This document shows, piece after piece, positions 35,944 through 47,494 of a DNA stretch of 64,000 nt. The notes beneath the pieces were generated by a model, which was not told where the DNA came from, searched no databases, and saw only the letters and a program-made list of their open reading frames with translations. Position numbers and translations under genes: made by a program. The stretch's first letter is position 1. Every line of letters starts with the position of its first letter. The DNA lies in NCBI GenBank assembly GCA_018340375.1, contig JAFFJZ010000083.1, forward strand, positions 62,001 through 126,000, written 5' to 3'. The DNA comes from Gonatopus flavifemur. Lineage: Eukaryota > Arthropoda > Insecta > Hymenoptera > Dryinidae.

Positions 35944-36457
35944 GACTCGAGATCGACGCGATCCAACCATCGCGCGGATTAGGAGAAAACTGACATTAAT
36001 TTGATGAACCAACTCACGCAATCGCGCGCATATCATTGACAACACAGATATAATTTCTCATGGACATCGCAACCACCACGTTATTGAATTCCAATGTAGG
36101 AGCAAACATGAGGGAAACGGTTAAAACAAAGGCAAATTGATAAGATTAAAACAGGGGATACTCGAGGAGTACGTTAAATTTTAAATCTCGTCAGTGGTTG
36201 GATGGCCTGCAAACCCCGAATGTCGATTCGAGGGTTTCCTCCATTGCAATATTTAGACCATAGTGGGTCCCAAATTCCTCCGGCACAAATTCATTCGGCG
36301 ACCATGAAATTGCGCTTCAGTTAGAGAGAAAGAGTGTGAGAGAATCGCCAACCTGTAGTGATTTGTTTCAATCTACTCAACTTTAATTCCCTCAGGGAAG
36401 AGGATCCATCCACATCCGGTGATATTTGCTTCCATTCAGTTGATTCACTTTTCTTCC
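35944..36457. other. Non-coding between hairpins and LTR candidate
   Basis: No gene is seen. On the inferred element this would be the last part of the 3' untranslated region. Confidence 0.4.
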
Positions 36458-37018
36458 CATGTATGGTGATGTAGGGTCTCCCCTCAGGAGCAAATGCCTT
36501 CCATCATACATGATTACTCACTGGAGTAGATCAATCCTTTGGGACTCAAATCTGATACTAAAAATTAGGCAATGATAAAAGTGAAGACAGAAAACAAGAT
36601 GATTGAGGGGGACTGTACTCCATCGGACAAGTCCGTAGAATAGTCAGGAAGTGACAAAGGTGTTGTTTGAGGGTTGAGGTCATTATATGCACGATGATGT
36701 AGGGTTTCCCCTCAGAACGCTGATGCTTTTTCATCATGCATACTTGTAATAAAATGAAACGATGGTGTGCTTTCTCCCTTCGAATAAATTGGAGGCTGCT
36801 GCTGTCGTACTAGTCCCTATTTTCACAGTATCCGCTTTATCCCGTCAGGATCATGCTTCGCTGTAGGGTTTCCCCTCAGAACGCATAGCGTTCGCTCAGC
36901 CTGATCCAGAAAATCCAGCGTATCGTCGTGTTGTTCAGGTTATGCCCGGCAATGTTGCCAGGAACCACGCCTCGCTTTAGGGTTTCCCCTCAGAACGCAT
37001 ACGCGTTTGCTTAGCGTG
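36458..37018 (-). other. Four related structured hairpin modules
   Basis: The 21-base plus-strand motif starting TAGGGTTTCCCCTCAG occurs at about 36472 (one-base variant), 36700, 36863 and 36978. On the minus strand each copy contains AGGG-GAAA-CCCT (GAGA in one), a four-base-pair hairpin with a GNRA tetraloop. Each is enclosed by a different but complementary outer stem: CATGTATG/CATACATG (36458-36512), TATGCA/TGCATA (36686-36742), GGATCA/TGATCC (36848-36907) and CACGC/GCGTG (36966-37018). Two copies also form a second inner hairpin, AACGC-GTAT-GCGTT or AACGC-TAT-GCGTT. Maintained pairing with changed bases suggests a selected RNA structure. The last copy lies 7 bases after the stop codon of the F-box gene, so the modules would be in its 3' untranslated region. 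Confidence 0.75.
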
Positions 37019-37025
37019 ATTGAGT

Positions 37026-38716
37026 TCATGCTGGAAACAATGGTGTCCTCATCCTCTCATAACGGATTTGGAGGTGATGATTTCTTTGGTCACGGCGGTG
37101 GCGAATGACAGATGTTCCGCCGAGGAAGATATTGAGCTGAATGGTTGGACTCCTTCCTCGCAGCAGGCGGTAAGCGCAGTCGACAACTGGTCGACCCACC
37201 TCTCTACAGCCCTCTAAACTTAGGTGTTCGAGTCCAGGATCCTGTGCCAGTAATCCACATACATCCTCGTCGTTCATACAGGGATTGTCCCCGCATTCCA
37301 CCCTTTGAAGAGTGGTGAGCTGCTGCAAGAAATAGCCACCGACTCCCTTATGCAAATTACTGATTCCGAGAACCTGCAAATTCGTTAGACCCATGAGCGG
37401 ATCTGAAGCCTCTTCCCCACAGATATCAGTGCATCCCGTGATATCCAACTCTTCCAGCACTTTCATTTCCAGTCCAATTTCCAATTTAAGGTCCGCCGTC
37501 ACCCATCCGCAAAAGGTGAGGTGGAACACCACCAGGTTGCTATATAGTCCCGGCAGTGAAAGAGGCGCTGGTGACACTGGCAGTTCTGCCCAGGCCCCCA
37601 ATTCCCCCTGGTCCATTTCTTCTTCCTCCGGGATCTCTGGTGGCGGAAGGGTGAAATCACAGCTATAAAATTTCAAGGTCTGCAACATTCCACGGAGCTC
37701 AGCGTTCCTAATTGAAGCCTCCAGGATCAGCTGATCCGTTATTTCAGGGCAATGTCCCATCTCGAGTGAATTTAAGCCAGCGATGTTGGACAATAGAGTG
37801 GCAACGTTTTCAGACCTCAGACAGCGGCAATGGCAGAATCTCAATGAAGGCAACTCTCGACTCATTCTCCCCAATGCCAGCCCCGTGACGTCATTCCTCT
37901 CCATTCAGACGGTGGTCAGTCCAGGATTCAAGACCAGTACCCGTTTCCAATCCAGATCCACAGGTCCTCGACAACGCCCTAACTTCAGTGAGGTCAGGTT
38001 AGTTATTTTCGCTCCCAATATCTCCAAGAACGTTGGTCCTATGGTAGTACCTAGAGTATTGACCTCTTGGAGCCCAGGGCAACATTTGGCCACCATGGCC
38101 AGGGCTTGTGGTTTCAAATGCTCAGCTCTCCTTCGTCGGTGATGATAAGTACTTCAATATTCGGTAACCTACGTGCCACCCATCTTATTTGGGAGAAAAG
38201 AACATTCCAGTTCTCACTCCATCTCCCATCGGTTATATCCAGTACCCTTCCGTCCGAATGGGCGTTCAAGCTTCCCTCTTGCCAATTACGATTCACCATC
38301 TCGACTCTCGCACGATCCTTATAACTAAAGGCCCGGCAAATTCTTCTCAGGATTTCCACCGGCAGATCAGGCATCACCCCAGGCATACGGATGTTCAAAC
38401 CAGCGAAAGGATCCGGTCCCGGGTTCTCTCGTCTCCTTCTTATAAACTTTTCATCGTGCCAGGAATCAGCTCGCCTTACCAACAACTTCCGATTGTTGAG
38501 CGATATCGGACCACTCTCAGCCCACCGCAAGGCCCGGGTAGTGTTTTCCGGTTCTCTAAAGGTCACAAATGCCGTGTCGCACCGCCCTTTTGTCCGCACC
38601 AACGCCGCTACAGGGTCAGATGCAGCAAACAAGTCCTTCAAATGCTCCTTCTGCGTTTCCGGGGCCAGCCGACCCACGAACAGCTTGTACTCAGAGCCCC
38701 GATCAGGCTGCTCCAT
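37026..38716 (-). pseudogene. RRM / F-box / leucine-rich-repeat gene, intronless and broken
   Basis: The start is ATG 38716. Residues about 10-85 are an RNA-recognition motif, with RNP2 LFVGRL and RNP1-like GRCDTAFVTF. Residues about 115-150 are an F-box (MPDLPVEILRRICRAF). After a one-base frameshift near 38116 the protein continues through 37905. A single in-frame TGA (37905-37907) follows, and then 292 codons of LRRs of the FBXL type (LRFCHC, LEELDITGC, LEHLSLEGC). The total is about 565 codons without introns. F-box proteins recruit substrates to SCF ubiquitin ligases; RRM plus F-box is known in nematode EEED8.10-type proteins. It is clearly richer in G+C than the retroelement genes upstream. 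It starts 215 bp after env on the same strand, consistent with a processed gene captured by the retroelement. The frameshift and stop could also be assembly errors. Confidence 0.75.
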
Positions 38717-38930
38717 CTCGTGATTCTGTTTCTATATTCCAAAACAGCCCAGCATTAGCTCGTTGATTAAACTCATTATTTTCCTAGATAACGATTACTT
38801 TGGAAAATTGGATTTTCTCAGAACAGGGTTTACCCACAGAATGTCTCCGACATTTGCTTATAGGAAAAAAGAAAAAGAAATAGAGCGAAAAACAAAATTA
38901 TTTGAGGGAAGAAATTTTTGGTATCAGTGA

Positions 38931-40990
38931 TCAATTTATTGAAGCTTGCTGTGAAGGTAATGGTCGTTTAGCCGCACAGGATCCTCCCCCTCGTGATGTA
39001 GAAACCATTGGCACGTCTTCTGTTGATCTCTTGCTCCCCGTTCCCTTTCGAGAGCAGCACGAGCATAAAACCTTCCACAGCTGTGTCTGCAATGAGTTTT
39101 TGAACATATAAATCACGAATTCTAATGTTGTACAAATTTGTACGACCATTCCTATTGAATTTATGGAGGACTGTCTTTGTTCTTCACGATGATGATTTTT
39201 AATTTCTATCAGTTTTTGTTCCAATCCAAACCACGAACAACCATTGGTCTCCTTTTTATCAACTATACTTGGCGTGTTTATCAGTTCACCGAACTTCTTG
39301 AATTCTACTAATTCCGAAATCGTTGGAGAAATGGATGTCACATTTAGAAACGACGTAGGGTTATAATGATATTGTTCTGAATTTTGCAACCTCCTGACGT
39401 TAACCAGCGTCATTTGATGTGTTTTCACTATACAATTTGAATCGAATTCCAAAAGTCCAGCACCTTGTATAGAGATAGGTTGTCATCGATTCTCGGCACA
39501 AATCAGTTGAATGGTTTCCGGATTACTTAATGAATATAATCAAGTGTTGGATCGGTGTAATTTTTTCCAATACGGTTGATGATTCGTGTTCAACTTAATG
39601 TTACAATAACGCAGTTCTCCCGGGTTTGGGTTTGATAAGACCATTATTTCGCAAGATTTTGAATTCACTACTTCCCTTGAGGCGATTCACCACAAGCCAA
39701 GTTACTAGATCTCTCCGCCCAGTTTTCTCAGTAATCGATGAATAGAATCAATTTGAATGAGCAGGTGCATCTTCTTAGGCTGTTGAGAAAATGCGGCTCC
39801 TCATTATTTTTCATTTTATGTGTTCGTTTCTGAGAGAACTGGGGGGAGAAATTTGGAATCTAGTAACGTTTGCAGGGAGTGATGAATCCCCTCAACGGAA
39901 GATTAGAAACACAGAAATGTATGCCCTGTCGATTAGAGCAGGAATTTAGAAATGTCTCATCGAATGTGAAGAACAAATTATTTCCAGCGTTAATTCCAAG
40001 ATGGGTATTTTCTGGATGCATATATGCTGATGATATGTGTCCAGAGAAGTTTTGTACTACCGGCCATGAGTGTGATTGGTGAATTGCATAATCAGTGATA
40101 TCCGTTAGTGGAATATGAATCGTAAAAATGAATTTTTCATCTATTCGCGAGGTAGTTACAGTTGATATATCTGCTATTCCTTCAATGCTGATTTCCTGAT
40201 GCGCGACTGGTATTTCGTATTCTAATGTGATCGAGTGGATTTCTTCTACTATTTTCTTCAATCTTGTACGATTCAGTAACGAAAAATGAACCTTGCCATT
40301 CTGTGCCATATGCAAAGCTCTTGCCAAATTTTCCCCATTAACCAGGGAATGATCCAAGAAACTTTTAATTTGATTCACATATTGATTCATAACAAATTGC
40401 AAGTCGGCCAACTGTTGCAGGTGAGTCCACTCTTCTAATCAGAGGAAATTTGATTCAATCTCTCACCATTATTCTCAATGGCTGATTCATGAGAAGTCAG
40501 TACATCGCGGAATTCATGCGAATCACTGGTCATTATGTGGGTCTTTTCGTTAATTATTTGTGCAATTCGTCCTTGATCATCATACAGTTTATCGATCTCA
40601 TCCTCAACATACTCCGCGTCATTACTATTCAATGTTCCGAATAGAGTTTTACTAATGGATCCAACGAAACCAAAAGGGGCCATTCTTACAATTATTGTTC
40701 TCGGTAAGACCTTGCTCACTCGCGGTTTCGTCATTCTGCCGAGTCACACGGTTATTTCATCATACAGTTCTTGTGCTTGCTCGAATTTACTCTCTGAGTA
40801 TTCTTTTCTGAGAGACACATCACATTCAAATGCTGGTTTATGTTTTGAGCAAAGTTCGTGAGTTTGATTCATTATTTTCGGCTCAGAAGGAAATTGAAAC
40901 TTGAACTTTCCGATGTCCATTACTATCATCACTCTCCATTCCGTTCGCTGAAGTTGAATGCTGTACAGTTCTTTGAAGTATCATCCTGAG
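38931..40990 (-). pseudogene. Errantivirus env (F-protein type), broken
   Basis: On the minus strand, segments at 40744-40932, 40435-40734, 39860-40411 and 38931-39452 are colinear parts of an insect errantivirus envelope related to baculovirus F proteins. The conserved region after the cleavage site (FGFVGSISKTLFGT) is present, but the site itself lacks a clear furin motif. A central segment rich in heptad-like Leu/Ile follows, and the C-terminal segment has a hydrophobic stretch near 39100 followed by CSCCSR. Several stops and frame breaks (for example near 40735, 40434 and 39500-39860) make it non-functional. In intact relatives env is expressed from a spliced RNA and mediates membrane fusion. 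Confidence 0.85.
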
Positions 40991-41044
40991 TTTGCACTTA
41001 CAGTGGTGATCTTGTGATTGAACTTACCACTCGTTCCCATCAAA

Positions 41045-42150
41045 AGAGTGAGGAGAAGAGAGATCGCTATCAGGTCCATCATTAGGAATCAGCGCCAATT
41101 TATCTACATGTTTTGTAAAAATTTTTCCATCAGTATCCCTCAAAATGACGTTTCACTTTTCAAAAGTTCCGATTATCTTATAAGGCCCTTTATATCGTGG
41201 CCCAAATTTTCTTCTCTTGGGTTCTATCAAAATTTTCACCAAGTCTCCCATTTTTCCTCCAAAAGGCCTTGTCTTCCTGTCATAAATACGTTTGGGTTTT
41301 CTCTTCGCAATTATCAAATTCTCTCCTGCTATAGTTCTCATTTCTATCAGTCGCGATATTAGGTCATGGGCATGAGAATTATATGTTACTAATTTTTCTT
41401 CAGAGGGAAAAGATGTGGGAACTCTAGCTAATTTCCCATGAACCAACTCAAATGGAGTGGAATTTGTAGCTCCGTGAACAGAGGTATTATATGGAAACCT
41501 TGCGAATGGCACTATCTTGTCCCAGTCATCAAAATCAGACAAATGATGACTTATATATTCCCTAAAACTATATGACTTCTCTCCAAACAGCCATTGGTTT
41601 GCGGTCTATACCCGGAAGTGGATAATCGCTTGATTTTTAAGATCTCTGCTATTTGTGAGAATAATTGATTCATAAAACTAGTCCCTCTGTCTGTGAAAAT
41701 AACTAAAGGAACACCAAACAGTACTATCGGATGATTTACCATGGCATTAGCAACTGTTTCAGCTTTAATATTTGGTACGGGAACGGCTATGCAATACTCA
41801 GTCAAATTATCCTGCATGGTTAAAGAATGTTTATTTCCACTAGGGATGACCGGTAATTCGCCTACTGTATCTAGTGAAATTTTCGCAAATGAGTCTATAG
41901 GGGTATCTGTTATAATCATTAGTTCACGGGTTTTTGTTCGTATCAATTTCTGATTTCGGCAACTATGGCATTTTCGAATGAAATTTTGAATATCGTTTCT
42001 CAATCCAGGCCAATAGAATTTATCACGAACTCTACGATACGTTTTGCTAACTCCTGTATGACCTCCTATCAAACTTCCGTGGTATTCTGTGATGATACCT
42101 TCACGGAGTCCCTCAGGCGGTACAGAGACTTCACCGAGACAGATGGTCAT
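41045..42150 (-). pseudogene. Errantivirus integrase
   Basis: The segment at 41551-42150 has the HHCC zinc module (HGSLIGGH...KCHSC, about 42090-41970). The catalytic core follows, with Asp in SLDTVGELP, Asp in FTDRGTSF and Glu in TNGCLERSH. A frameshift near 41550 leads into the segment at 41153-41542, with FPYNTSVHGATNSTPFELV and the C-terminal GPRYKGPYKIIGTF (the GPY/F type module). A stop at 41153 is followed by further conserved sequence to about 41045. All catalytic residues remain, but the frame is interrupted. Insertion of the provirus is the family's role. Confidence 0.88.
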
Positions 42151-42180
42151 TTCAATGTCACTGTCCTCAAAAACTTCAGT

Positions 42181-43612
42181 TCATAATTCGATTAACGTAC
42201 CTTGAGGGATGACTTCGATCAAGTCTTCATTATTTGAAATCCTAAATTTCTCTATTCCCAAATCTATGAGTACTTTCTTCAGATTCTCTAGTGTGAATAT
42301 TGAATTTTCTTCTGAAATTTTATCAAAACATCTGTCCTTCAACACCGCACTAAGAATTCTGTATTTTCCCTTTTTGATTACTAAGATCTGTCCCAATTTG
42401 GGCTTAATCTCTTTTAATTTCTCTGAATCCAAAATTCCGGTGTCTGATAATAATTTGCAAATTGGGCTCATCAATTCACAATCTACAGGAATAAAATGAA
42501 CCAAATTCGACTTTTGATACGTCAAATTTTCTCTTGAATATTTTATAAATGTCATATCTTGTAGAGCCCGTCCGAAATTCAATGGACTTATAGGTTCAAT
42601 ATCGAGTGAGATCGATTCTTTAATTTGTATTCCTACAGAATTTTGATTGACATTCGAATTGTTCGGTATTATTCTCCGCGGTTTCGTAGATGATTTTACA
42701 TTTCGACCTGGACTCATTGAAAAAGGTGTGGAAGAAGCTGGAGGTTTTGAAATAAATGACGGGGTATTTATAGTTCGGCTTTGTGGCGGATTTTGTATTA
42801 TAGAATTTTCTATTGGTTCGTTCCCAGCAATTTCAAATTCATCATTTTCCGGAATTTCTTTTAACGTAGTCGGCTGAGTAATTTTATCTTTGAATTTTGC
42901 TTCCATCCCATCCTCAGTATTTTTCACTCTCTTTGTCAAACTTCCTAGTCTTCTATCCATTTCTGAATCATCGTCACTTTCAGGGCCATAGGGATCAGCT
43001 TCGAATAATATTTCTCCAGTTGAATCATCTAATGATTCTCTCTCAGAAACACTACCTGGTATTTGAATTTTCATTCTTTGCTCGCCTTCTTCTTCCTCTC
43101 CAAACAGATGACTTCTGTTCTGTGGGGATCGATTGAAATTTTCAAAGGACCTTCGCAATTCATTCAGATCAAAGGGTAAATTCTCTACATTGATATCATC
43201 ATTTTGTACGGAAACTTCATCATCACTATCCTCCTTTTCAGTCAATTCAATCATAATTTCTGTATTAGGTAAGGATAGTGAGATTCTTTCCTCTACTTGT
43301 ACTTACTGTCCTTCTTCGACTTCGGGGTGTTCCCCATCCTTCGGAACTTCAGGCACCTGCGGGTCTTCGAGACTCGGTAACACACTTCTTCGTCGTCATT
43401 ACACAGGTCGTGGAACTTTCCCTGCCTCCGATTCTTCTTCAGGAGAAGTGTCAGTCGGTTTTCCTATTCGTCAACTAGGAAGAGTAGGCCTTATAACTTC
43501 TGGTTTTTGAGTTCGAGATTTTGCACGTGTTCGACTAGCTATCGAACTCGTGTTTAGATGAATAGGTGGTATGAGTTTCTCTTGAGTACCTACTTTAGAA
43601 GAAGAAGGAGCG
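42181..43612 (-). pseudogene. Pol linker with possible macro-like domain
   Basis: From 43612 to 43254 decayed Ser/Pro-rich sequence continues from the RT frame. The open segment at 42181-43254 (357 codons) is acidic and low-complexity for about 240 residues. It then has a compact, conserved-looking module: NLVHFIPVDCEL, KPKLGQILVIKKGKYRI, LENLKKVLIDLGIEKFRIS, VIPQGTLIEL. After an in-frame stop (42181-42183) it continues with FEDSDIEMTICLGE into integrase. The strand/helix pattern resembles an ADP-ribose-binding macro domain. I recall similar modules in other insect Gypsy polyproteins, but Drosophila gypsy lacks one as far as I know. The assignment is tentative. Confidence 0.55.
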
Positions 43613-45454
43613 CTATGAATTCTTCCACGTGTTTCTGTTCCTTTTTAATCTTTCTGCCTGTTTCGATTTTGATTTATCTGATTTGGCCTCAGGGGATTTT
43701 TCTTTAGATTTCTCTGTTTTATCAGTTTTCGCGGATATTCCCAATTTATATTCCAACATCATTATTTTATCTGACTCTTTGTTTCCTGAGTTTTCTTTTT
43801 CACTCTCTGAATCAGAGCTGTTTCCTGTCGTGGAGTCTAAATCGATTTCATCTGAACTGTAAATATTCCCTTGTATCACCGGATTTCGGGATAGCACATC
43901 AGCGTTCGTATTTAATTCACCGGGTTTATGTATGAAATTATAATCATAATCGCGTAACTTTAATCTCCAACAAACGAGTCTTTGTCCTGGATCTTCGATC
44001 GAATCTATCCATTCCAGAGGTTCATCATCGCTGAGCAAAGTAAATTTACACTCGAATAAATACGGTCTGGAATGAACTACCGCGCACAAGACTGCTAAGC
44101 ATCCTTTTTCAGTAGTTGAATAATTTTGTTCAGGTTTGGTCAGAGTTCCATATAAATAAGCAATGGGCAAATTATAACTATCACAACCTTGACTCAATAC
44201 AGCACCTATCGCAAAATCAGAAGCATCGGTTGTTGATGTAAATTCTTTTTCGAAATTTGGATATTGTAAAATTGGTTTCTTGCATAGTACTTTCCTCAAT
44301 TTTTCAAAACTTTTGGTATGTCCCCTCGTCCAAATGAATTTAGCATCCTTTTCCAATAATTCCGTTAAGGGTTTTGCTATTTCTGCAGAATTTTTGATGA
44401 ATCTACGATAGTAACCAGCTAAACCTAAAAATTGTCGAATATTTCTCTGATTTTGAGGTCTAGGGAATTTTCTTATCGCCTCAACCTTCTGTGGATCTGG
44501 CTTCACACCATCTTGGGTGATTAGGTGGCCTGAATAAACTACCTCTTTTCTCGAAAATTGGCATTTATCAGGCTGTAAGCTTATACGGGCTTCTCCTAAT
44601 CTTTTGAATAGTCTGTGGATTTTTTGTTTATGTTCTTCTGAGGTTTTTGCGAATACAACGATATTATCTGGGTAAACGAACAATTCCATGCCCTGTAACC
44701 CTCGTAAAACAGTATCCATCATTCTATGGGAAGTTACGGGAGCATTTCTCAAATTTTCTGGCATTCTAATGAATTCATAATGCCCATGAGGTGTAGTAAA
44801 AGCAGTCTTATGTCGATCCTTCGGATCCATTAGAATTTGCTGGGATCCGCTCGCGAGATCTATTCCTGTAAAATATCCAGCCTCACCTAGTTGGTCTAAA
44901 ATTTCATTGATATTCGGGAGTGCATATGCATCTCCTATTGTTCGCGCGTTTAATTTCCGAAAGTCTATCACCATTCTCCATCGCGGATTACCTTGGGAGT
45001 CTGGTTTTTCCGGAACTATCCGAATGGGTGAATTATAAGGAGAAGTTGATGGTTTTATGATATTGTTCTTGAATTCAACTTGAATTTGTCTCTCTATTCC
45101 TTGTGTATGTACGGGTGGAAATCGATATTGCCTAGTATTTACGTGTTTGTTACCATCGAAAATTCTATGTCTGCTATGGGGAATATATCTCAGTTCGTCA
45201 CCTGGCAACAGGAAATGAAATGGATATTCTTCCACTATATCTACAACGTGTTTGATTTCTTCAGGATTCAAATCATCCAAATTCAATTTATTCGATATCA
45301 AATTCGATCTATCCACCCTGTCTTGTACCGTCAATGATTTCCTTTCAATATCGAAGTCTGAATTCTCGTCTTCCAGACGATGGTATTCGAATGGAATTAT
45401 TTCTTGTGGAGGTATTTCAGGTTCAACATCTTCTTCCAACGTGTTTATCGCCAA
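43613..45454 (-). pseudogene. Errantivirus reverse transcriptase/RNase H
   Basis: An uninterrupted frame of 613 codons covers the end of the protease linker, RT and RNase H. RT motifs are VIDFRKLNARTIGDAYALP, FTGIDLASGSQQI and, where YLDDIVVFA is expected, YPDNIVVFA near 44680, so one of the two catalytic Asp residues is Asn. FLGLAGYYRRFI follows. RNase H shows TTDASDFAIGAVLSQG, TEKGCLAVL, LLSDDEPL and NADVLSR. The C-terminal 90 residues are Ser/Lys/Glu-rich. The reading frame is long, but the altered active site should abolish polymerisation, so I label it a pseudogene. Confidence 0.88.
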
Positions 45455-45544
45455 TACATGGCAAGTTCCCTCTTTTTCCGTGGATACTACGGCCTCGCCA
45501 ATATGAACTCCGTTGGGTGTCCTTAGCTTCGGTAAATAACCCCC

Positions 45545-46020
45545 TCATAAAATTGAATTTATGACGTCTATAGGTATAGACCGCCTCATTCGAGCTTGCA
45601 AACGTAAAACTCTGGGCTTTGAATTTCTTCTATTGTCTGTCTTTTTGTCACTTTCACCAAAAAAACGCATTGGCTTCACAGGGTCACTCTGTGTGACTAA
45701 TGTATTATGCGCAAAAGAAATTCCAGCCTGTTCTCGCTCCAAATATTCCTCACCTAAAATTCCTTCACAGTATAATGGAAATGAAGATCTTACCACGTGC
45801 AATCTAACCGGTTGATTCAAAAGTTCTATTACGGTGGTACCTATCGTATCAACTTTGCACGGGGTCATTCCCGTTAGGAAACTGAATCGCTGAGAGCTAC
45901 TATGATATTTTCATCCAACGCATTTAATTTTACAACATTTATATCGGCACCGGTGTTCATTAGAAATTTTGCCTTACCCCGACGAAATTTTTCGGAGAAC
46001 ATTTCTACGCTAGGAGATTC
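45545..46020 (-). pseudogene. Errantivirus protease region
   Basis: On the minus strand AKFLMNTGADINVVKL (about 45977-45930) corresponds to the retroviral aspartic protease motif LxDTGA, with Asp replaced by Asn. A frameshift near 45880 moves into the segment at 45545-45868 (VDTIGTTVIEL, HVVRSSFPLYCEGILGEEYL), the flap and C-terminal part. The protease would have processed Gag-Pol; both the lost Asp and the frameshift inactivate it. Confidence 0.8.
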
Positions 46021-46034
46021 TGAATTTTCGTTCT

Positions 46035-46925
46035 TCATTTCTCCATTTCCAAGAGTTTCACAGCAGTGAGACGCTCTGATTCTGGATTTTGACTCGTCTT
46101 CGCGTCCGTTTGTCGAGTCTGTGACCTGTTTGAATGATTTTCATCGGAAATTCTACATTTTTCAGAATTTCTATTGAAATTCGGGCTTTCTCTACCCTTA
46201 TTATTTGATTTATCTATTCGCCTCCATGAAGGAGTTCTATTAGGCGAATTTTCTCTACTACTTCCTCTTGATGAAAATTGTCGGTTTGGTGAACAATATC
46301 GTTTATCAAAAGATTGAGGTAGATTAAGCGATTGTGTCATATTCTTTTCATGACGATCATTATCTCGCGGATTATCCCTACAATTAGACTATTGATCATT
46401 TGAATATTTACCCTGAAGTGAATTTTGGAGGTACGGTGCATAAGGCATACATGCGTTTGGCATGTACGGTTTCGGATACGGATAGTATGGCATTGGATAT
46501 GGCATCGGTAGTGGGTGATAAGGATGAGGATTTGTCATGGATGTTGATGGGTGCCTAGGTGCATCGGAACCATGTGAATTGTGAGGTCTTTCCATAATTC
46601 CTGTTGAGTTTACATAGGAAATTGACGGTTCAGGACTGGGAGTCCCAGATCTTCTGTAATGATCAAACACGGCATAGTTGCTATGGGGTCTATGATTCCC
46701 ATCATCCTGATCATAGTTCTGAGAACGCGGAAAATCATGACAGTGATCACCAGAGAACGAAACTCTCGCGGGTTGCCTCCCCGGTATACCAGTGAACTAA
46801 ATGACTGTCTTATGTCAGGGATGGGTGTCCTATAGTAATGAGATTCAATTGGTAATAGCCCATTGGACATATGAGGGATTGTATCAGTCATAATAAGAGC
46901 ATGGGAGTTCATCAATAATAAAAAT
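46035..46925 (-). pseudogene. Errantivirus gag, C-terminal part
   Basis: Two low-complexity coding stretches remain: 46389-46670, rich in Pro, Tyr and Met, and 46035-46340, rich in Ser, Arg and Asn, ending at LEMEK before the protease. A TAG at 46389 separates them. Upstream to 46925 the frame is broken. The capsid-coding N-terminal half is missing, cut by satellite DNA. Confidence 0.65.
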
Positions 46926-46930
46926 CCCAA

Positions 46931-47206
46931 TGAAGACCAAGAAAATATTTTCCAGTTGGATTCAATCGGTATTTTATGATGGATGAAAAATTCCGATTGA
47001 TATCAATACAATATTTTTCAATTGGATTCAATCGGTATTTCATCAATTATGAAAATTCTAATTGATACGAGTCAAATATTTTCCGATGAGATCCAATAGG
47101 TATTTCATCGATATTGAGAATTCCGATCGATATCAATGAAATATTATGTAATTGGATTCACTTGGTATTTCATGATCAATGAGAATTCCGATTGACGCCA
47201 ATACAA
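46931..47206. repeat. ~65-bp satellite, block 1
   Basis: Units of the form ATTGATACCAATACAATATT followed by TTTCAATTGGATTCAATCGG and TATTTTATCAATCATGAAAA recur at about 65 bases. The array continues at 52372 beyond the LINE. Confidence 0.85.
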
Positions 47207-47494
47207 TATTGGATTGTATTGTATTGTATCAGTTTTATTCATTTTCCAACGGCGCCCACTTACAATTCTTGTGAGCGCCACCCTCCCTTACAATTTCCCC
47301 ACTTATCCTACTCACATCTATCTCAACCTATAACTCTTATACTACTTCTACCTCACATTTCAACGCACATTCCTGAGCAAGAGAGAGAGAGATTGCCATT
47401 CATCCATCCAATCGAGCATTCATTCCCTACGTTCCATCCTCCTTTCCCCAACTCCCTTCCCTCCCTGCCCTTCTCCTTTTCCCCTCCAATTCCC

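Larger units (their letters stand above)
35366..46930 (-). mobile_element. Gypsy/errantivirus element with env and an extra F-box/RRM ORF
   Basis: On the minus strand the order is gag C-terminal part (46.9-46.0 kb), protease (46.0-45.5), RT/RNase H (45.45-43.6), a linker with an unusual domain (43.6-42.1), integrase (42.15-41.05), env (40.95-38.93), an RRM/F-box/LRR gene (38.72-37.03), four hairpins (37.02-36.46) and a polypurine-tract/LTR candidate (35.9-35.37). The 5' end is cut at about 46930, where satellite DNA begins, so the 5' LTR and start of gag are absent. Inclusion of the F-box gene within the element is an inference from its colinear place between env and the LTR candidate. Confidence 0.7.

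Noticed and set aside
36458..37018. Hammerhead ribozyme array
   Set aside because: CTGA and GAAA words and a three-stem look are present, but the CUGAUGA core and the cleavage-site arrangement are missing.
37020..38766. Plus-strand proteins opposite the F-box gene
   Set aside because: RRM, F-box and LRR motifs are all on the minus strand; the plus-strand frames are G+C-driven shadows.
38931..42150. Endogenous baculovirus or polydnavirus because of the F-type env
   Set aside because: The env is directly preceded by Gypsy integrase, RT and protease on the same strand, which is the errantivirus layout.
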